DNA of 6,301 nucleotides from JBJXHC01 sp046160825 (GTDB lineage Bacteria > Bacteroidota > Ignavibacteria > UBA10030 > UBA6906), in the NCBI GenBank assembly GCA_046160825.1, contig JBJXHC010000082.1:1-6301 (forward strand), written 5' to 3'. Position 1 is the stretch's first letter. Every line of letters begins with the position of its first letter. The position numbers were made by a program, and so were the translations under genes. Below, one piece after another: positions 1-3,338 of the stretch. The notes beneath the pieces are model-generated. The model was not told the origin of the DNA. It was given only the letters and a program-made list of their open reading frames with translations, and did not search any database.

Positions 1-1
1 G

Positions 2-1381
2 TTATTTCATCAAAATCATTTTCTTCTGTTCCACAAGAGTTCCCGACCTGAGTCGGTAGAAATACACTCCGCTCGGTTGTCCGCTCGCATCCCAAGCCAC
101 CGAATGCAATCCGGAATCCTGGATCTCATTCACCAAGCTTGCCATTTCTCTTCCGAGCACATCATAGACTTTGAGTGTAACCCAATTCTTTGTGGCGTTT
201 TGATAGTTGATAATGGTTCTTGGATTGAACGGATTCGGATAATTCTGGTGTAATGCGAATTCAGCGGGACGCGAAGACTCCAATGGACCAACAGCTGAAA
301 CGGTTGTATCAAGTTCAAGAATGTATAATCCCGTATATCGATCGCACGCGATAAACTTGTTTGAGTTATAAAATGGGAACACTCCCCAGCAACCGTTGTA
401 GGGACTGGTCTGCGTACCCGGATATGTATCATACCCGCCCGCATGCACAGGCTGGGCGGGATTTGCTATGTCCACCACATGCACGCCTGCTGCGTACCAC
501 GCCACGTATGCATATCTTCCTTTGATATGAACATTATGCACTGTTGCGGTCGGATCGACGGTAAAGTCTGCCACCTTGGTATACGTTGGGAGATTCCGGA
601 TATCCCACACTTTCAATGTTTTCGGCGTATTTCCGATTTCATCAGTAGTCAACACATATTGTCCATCTTCCGTAGTCCAGGCATTGTGCGTACCGGCACC
701 CGGATATGTTATCTCGGTGATTGTCTGAGGGTTGGACTTGTTGGAAATATCAACAACGTACAAACCGCCGGGACTATAAATGTCGGAGCCAAAGAGTGTG
801 TCGTTTCTGACGAAGCTGTCGTGGATATACTCTGTCGCGAATTCTCCGAGGAATGCAGGCTGTTCCGGATTGGCAAGACTGAACATCACAACGCCGCCGG
901 GTGACCAGGTTGCGCATCCATTCAGGAACATCACGCCATCGTGGATGGAAATGGAGTGGACGCGGGAAGTATTCTTTCCACCGGAAGTATGGGTAAATGC
1001 ATTGGCGAGCCAGGCTGTATCGGGAAGCTGGGAGAGATTGATAATCTGGGTCCCGCCTCCCCCCTCGCTCACAACATATGCATAGTGCGAGTGGGTCTTT
1101 ATCTCACGCCAGCTTGAACTGGGACCCGGAATGAACGCCACCTCGCGCGCAGAATCCGGAATGGTAATTTCAACTATGGACGTTCCTGTTACGGAGCCCA
1201 TCAATGCATATTCTCTTCCCGTTGAGTCGGTGTAGCCCCAACAATTGGAATAGTAATTCGGTCCAGACATGCCATGGTTGATAAAGAGGTGACGCAGTAA
1301 CGTTACCTGACCGGTTGCACCAGCCGGTGGAGTTCCTGTCAACATCAGTCCAAAGAGTATGACACACAGAGAAGAACGCAC
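2..1381 (-). CDS. Choice-of-anchor B family (LVIVD-repeat) secreted protein with T9SS type A sorting domain
   Basis: A 459-residue protein, complete in the window (TAA at 2-4). The start is GTG at 1379-1381. An in-frame TGA lies five codons upstream, and the first internal ATG (Met13) would remove the signal peptide. Residues 1 to about 24 form a signal peptide: Arg2, a hydrophobic core around residues 5-14, then a small-residue stretch ending AGATG. Residues about 26-360 match the choice-of-anchor B pattern: CWGY (47-50), EYALMG (57-62), WREIKT (91-96), THNAW (231-235), TTDEIG (245-250), VHNVH (281-285), YDTYPG (317-322) and GCWGVFPF (330-337). LVIVD-like strands such as LYVVDIS and VHVVDIA suggest a beta-propeller. 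Residues 375-459 are a T9SS sorting domain (NYPNPFNP, VKVYDVLG-like core, tail KKMILMK). From family knowledge the protein should cross the inner membrane by Sec and the outer membrane by T9SS, then be released or attached at the surface. Its ligand is unknown and no catalytic residues are evident. It follows its paralogue by 7 bp, so it is probably cotranscribed. Family and secretion route are well supported; the biological role is not. Confidence 0.88.
   Translation of the reverse strand: MRSSLCVILFGLMLTGTPPAGATGQVTLLRHLFINHGMSGPNYYSNCWGYTDSTGREYALMGSVTGTSIVEITIPDSAREVAFIPGPSSSWREIKTHSHYAYVVSEGGGGTQIINLSQLPDTAWLANAFTHTSGGKNTSRVHSISIHDGVMFLNGCATWSPGGVVMFSLANPEQPAFLGEFATEYIHDSFVRNDTLFGSDIYSPGGLYVVDISNKSNPQTITEITYPGAGTHNAWTTEDGQYVLTTDEIGNTPKTLKVWDIRNLPTYTKVADFTVDPTATVHNVHIKGRYAYVAWYAAGVHVVDIANPAQPVHAGGYDTYPGTQTSPYNGCWGVFPFYNSNKFIACDRYTGLYILELDTTVSAVGPLESSRPAEFALHQNYPNPFNPRTIINYQNATKNWVTLKVYDVLGREMASLVNEIQDSGLHSVAWDASGQPSGVYFYRLRSGTLVEQKKMILMK
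3..73 (-). repeat. Direct repeat, copy 2: 3' end of T9SS domain in the downstream propeller gene
   Basis: This is the partner of the 1390-1460 stretch (62 of 71 bases identical, same reading frame). It encodes SGVYFYRL to KKMILMK. The matching copies lie 1387 bp apart in the same orientation, so recombination between them would replace one gene with a hybrid. Confidence 0.8.
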
Positions 1382-1385
1382 GTTA

Positions 1386-1390
1386 CCCCT
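1386..1390 (-). promoter_or_regulatory. Ribosome binding site for the downstream propeller gene, overlapping the upstream stop codon
   Basis: On the minus strand the sequence reads TAG-GGG-TAAC-GTG. The AGGGG shares bases with the TAG stop of the upstream gene (1389-1391) and sits 4 nt before the GTG start at 1379-1381. A ribosome finishing the upstream gene would therefore end on this site, which fits translational coupling. AGGGG pairs with the 16S 3' end only with a G-U wobble, so it is a moderate site. Confidence 0.5.
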
Positions 1391-3077
1391 ATTTCATCAA
1401 GACCATTTTCTTCTGTTCCACAAAATTCCCCGCCTTGAGCCGGTAGAAATACACGCCGCTGACAAAAATAGAGGCATTGAATTCCACGCGGTGGCTTCCA
1501 ACAGTTTGCATCCCATCGACAAGAATCGCAACTTCACGACCAAGAATATCATAGACTTTCAGTGACACGACATCGCTTGTTGCCAACTGATAGTGGATCA
1601 CTGTTGCCGGGTTGAACGGATTGGGATAGTTCTGCGCGAGCTCATACTGCATGGGTGTCACATTCCTATCATCAACACCCGTGGCTGTTGTACTGTACAC
1701 AAACTGAAACGTATCCTGACTGCTCACTGTCGTGAATTCATCCTTGATCCACACATGCCAGGAATACGTTTCGCCATTCTGAAGTCCCGGCAGTCCGTTC
1801 ACTACCAACGATGTATCGCTCGCATTCAATGATGTGTCGATCCCGTTTCCCCAGATATGCAGAGCATAGTAGTGAGGATCCTCGGACTGTAAAGCAGCCG
1901 ACCTCCAGGAAAACATTGCAGTAGGATCGAACCTTGCCGTGTCGCCATCTGCCGGTTGCAGCAACGGCGAACGTGACCGTGGAATCAGTCCCGTGGATGT
2001 GAACACATACAATCCGGTTTGTGTATCCGAAGCGATCCATCGTCCGGACGGGAAGTACGGATAGACGCCCCAGCATCCGATGTAGCCGGTTGCTGTACCG
2101 GTGTATGTATCGTATCCCCCGGCATTCGTTATTGCCAACGGATCGTGCGCATCGGCAACGTACACACCTGCCGCATAGTGCGCTATATAAATGTAGTTGC
2201 CTCTTCCGTGGATGTTGTGAATGACCGCCGAGGGATTGGGCGTGAACGGTGTGCGTGGCGTAAAGGAAAACGTCGGACTAAACTGGTTCAACTCGAACAC
2301 TTTTAAGTTCTTTTGCGTGCCACCAATTTCATCAGTGGTGAAAAGAAAATGCCCGTTGGTGGACACCCACGTATTGTGGGTACCGGAGTTCGCGTAGGTA
2401 ACGATGCCAAGTGTTTGCGGGTTGGCTTTGTTCTGCAACGATGCGATGAACACTCCCTCCCCATAAATACCGGCGCCGTACAACGTGTCCCTTCGAACGT
2501 AGGTGTCGTGCAAGTACGTGGGTTGATATTCTCCGACATACACAGGATTCTCGGGATCGGCCAGGCTCAGAATAATCGCGCCGCCATTCAGTCCGCCAGC
2601 CGTGGTTCCATTCAAATAAAGGTAACCATCAGCAACGGTAACCGTATGGTTGCGGGAGATATTTTTCCCACCGAGACTGCTTACCGAGCGGACGAGCCAC
2701 GCGGTATCGGGCAACTGACTGAGGTTGATGATCTGCACACCCTGGCTTCCTTCGCTCACACAGTACGCATACTGTCCCCACGTTTTCAGTTCTTTCCACT
2801 CTGAATTCGCGCCGGGGATGTATGCAACTTCCCGAAGGGAATCGGCGTCAAGATCTATGATCGAAGTGCCGGAATACGTCCCGATGAGCGCGTACTCGTG
2901 ACCGTCCGGCGCGACGTAACCCCAACAACTCGCATAATAAAAACCGAAGCTCGGGCCAGGACCTCCGTGTCGTTTATCGAGATGACCAACAAGGGTGACG
3001 CTCTGGGCGAAGACGCCAACTGTTTGAGCGATAATAGTCAGACAAAGTAAGAGGAAAGCGTAAAATGGGCGATTCAC
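1389..3077 (-). CDS. Choice-of-anchor B family secreted protein with fibronectin-III-like module and T9SS type A sorting domain
   Basis: A 562-residue protein ending in TAG at 1389-1391. I prefer the GTG at 3075-3077, because AGGGG lies 4 nt before it, exactly as in the downstream paralogue. The GTG at 3087-3089 would add four residues (MRGS) but has only CATCCTT in front of it. The signal peptide is residues 1 to about 24 (MNRP, hydrophobic FLLLCLTIIA, cleavage near VFA/Q). Residues about 27-360 are the choice-of-anchor B propeller: CWGY (51-54), EYALIG, INLSQLPDTAWL (shared with the paralogue), THNTW (233-237), TTDEIG (247-252), IHNIH (286-290) and GCWGVYPY (334-341). Residues about 368-463 resemble a fibronectin III / Ig-like sandwich (SPLLQPADGD, FSWRSA, NGETYSWHVWIKDEF). 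Residues 478-562 are the T9SS sorting domain (NYPNPFNP, VKVYDILGREV, tail KKMVLMK). The predicted product is exported by Sec and then T9SS. It heads a two-gene unit with the downstream paralogue and has its own candidate promoter. No enzymatic motif is seen; binding or scaffolding is the default inference. Confidence 0.88.
   Translation of the reverse strand: MNRPFYAFLLLCLTIIAQTVGVFAQSVTLVGHLDKRHGGPGPSFGFYYASCWGYVAPDGHEYALIGTYSGTSIIDLDADSLREVAYIPGANSEWKELKTWGQYAYCVSEGSQGVQIINLSQLPDTAWLVRSVSSLGGKNISRNHTVTVADGYLYLNGTTAGGLNGGAIILSLADPENPVYVGEYQPTYLHDTYVRRDTLYGAGIYGEGVFIASLQNKANPQTLGIVTYANSGTHNTWVSTNGHFLFTTDEIGGTQKNLKVFELNQFSPTFSFTPRTPFTPNPSAVIHNIHGRGNYIYIAHYAAGVYVADAHDPLAITNAGGYDTYTGTATGYIGCWGVYPYFPSGRWIASDTQTGLYVFTSTGLIPRSRSPLLQPADGDTARFDPTAMFSWRSAALQSEDPHYYALHIWGNGIDTSLNASDTSLVVNGLPGLQNGETYSWHVWIKDEFTTVSSQDTFQFVYSTTATGVDDRNVTPMQYELAQNYPNPFNPATVIHYQLATSDVVSLKVYDILGREVAILVDGMQTVGSHRVEFNASIFVSGVYFYRLKAGNFVEQKKMVLMK
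1390..1460 (-). repeat. Direct repeat, copy 1: 3' end of T9SS domain in the upstream propeller gene
   Basis: A 71-bp stretch matching 3-73 at 62 of 71 positions by hand alignment, with a 20-bp run of perfect identity. It encodes the last residues of the sorting domain (SGVYFYRL to KKMVLMK). The two genes probably arose by duplication and this end is strongly conserved. Confidence 0.8.
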
Positions 3078-3081
3078 CGAG

Positions 3082-3086
3082 CCCCT
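3082..3086 (-). promoter_or_regulatory. Ribosome binding site that decides the upstream propeller gene's start
   Basis: AGGGG on the minus strand lies 4 nt (CTCG) before the GTG at 3075-3077. It lies inside the longer reading frame that would begin at GTG 3087-3089, and that first GTG has no purine-rich stretch upstream. The sequence and spacing match the site in front of the downstream paralogue (AGGGG, 4 nt, GTG), which supports the shorter start. Confidence 0.5.
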
Positions 3087-3128
3087 CACAAGGATGTGAA
3101 AGAGATGTATTGGAGTAAGACCAATATC

Positions 3129-3157
3129 AATCTATTGAAAATAGAATACGCAGTCAA
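3129..3157 (-). promoter_or_regulatory. Candidate sigma-70-like promoter for the propeller gene pair
   Basis: Read on the minus strand, TTGACT (3152-3157) is followed after exactly 17 nt by TAGATT (3129-3134). These match the -35 consensus at five of six bases and the -10 consensus at four of six. Transcription would start near 3122, giving a leader of about 45 nt to the GTG at 3077. The spacer and -10 include an inverted repeat, TCTATT-gaa-AATAGA (3131-3145), which could be an operator or simply AT-rich chance. FCB bacteria often use different promoter motifs, so this is tentative. Confidence 0.35.
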
Positions 3158-3251
3158 TGGCGCACGAAAGCCACACGAGGCAGCCGACAAAAATGCGGCG
3201 GAATAGGGGTGGGCATTGGGAAAACAATAAAACCCTGTCCAGCCTGAAGCC

Positions 3252-3275
3252 GAACCGGGTTCTTGCAAGAACGGT
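3252..3275. repeat. Overlapping palindromes with three alternating GAAC/GTTC half-sites
   Basis: A perfect 14-bp palindrome, GTTCTTGCAAGAAC (3259-3272), overlaps a second one, GAACCGGGTTC (3252-3262, one central base). The half-site GAAC therefore occurs as GAAC, GTTC, GAAC within 21 bp. Flanking ACC (3254-3256) and GGT (3273-3275) can lengthen the longer stem past a two-base bulge. It lies about 64 bp downstream of the repeat-protein stop and about 95 bp upstream of the candidate promoter. It could be a transcript-end hairpin, although no T-tract follows directly on the minus strand, or a protein binding site. Confidence 0.45.
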
Positions 3276-3295
3276 CACCCCCCATTCATCAAAGC

Positions 3296-3319
3296 CCCCG
3301 ATACAGTCATGCAACGGGG
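3296..3319 (-). terminator. Weak hairpin after the repeat-protein gene, possible terminator
   Basis: On the minus strand CCCCG (3315-3319) can pair with CGGGG (3296-3300) across a 14-nt loop, about 20 nt after the TAA at 3339-3341. Only a short GCTTTGAT follows instead of a proper U-tract. The stem is short and the loop large, so this is a marginal intrinsic terminator at best. Confidence 0.2.
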
Positions 3320-3338
3320 ACATCAGCTTTGATTGTTT

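Larger units (their letters stand above)
3078..3338. other. Intergenic region between the repeat-protein gene and the propeller pair
   Basis: This 261-bp gap separates the stop of the repeat protein from the start of the propeller pair. From its right end it holds a weak hairpin (3296-3319), an alternating palindrome (3252-3275), a small bulged GCCG/CGGC stem with an A-rich loop (3183-3199) and the candidate promoter (3129-3157). Short reading frames cross it on both strands, but none has a ribosome binding site or recognisable protein features. I see no RNA gene. Confidence 0.6.

Noticed and set aside
443..904. 153-codon plus-strand frame opposite the downstream propeller gene
   Set aside because: Composition rich in Cys, His and Ile with no family features; antisense to conserved propeller motifs.
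2..3077. Enzyme activity (for example a metal-dependent hydrolase) suggested by conserved His-Asn and Asp-Glu motifs
   Set aside because: These motifs are general features of the choice-of-anchor B / LVIVD pattern, and no defined catalytic set is recognisable.
3183..3199. GCCG/CGGC stem with A-rich loop as a terminator
   Set aside because: The stem is 4-6 bp with a bulge and lacks a following T-tract on either strand.
3132..3323. 63-codon minus-strand frame in the intergenic gap
   Set aside because: It starts at ATG without a ribosome binding site, has no recognisable features, and overlaps the palindromes and candidate promoter.
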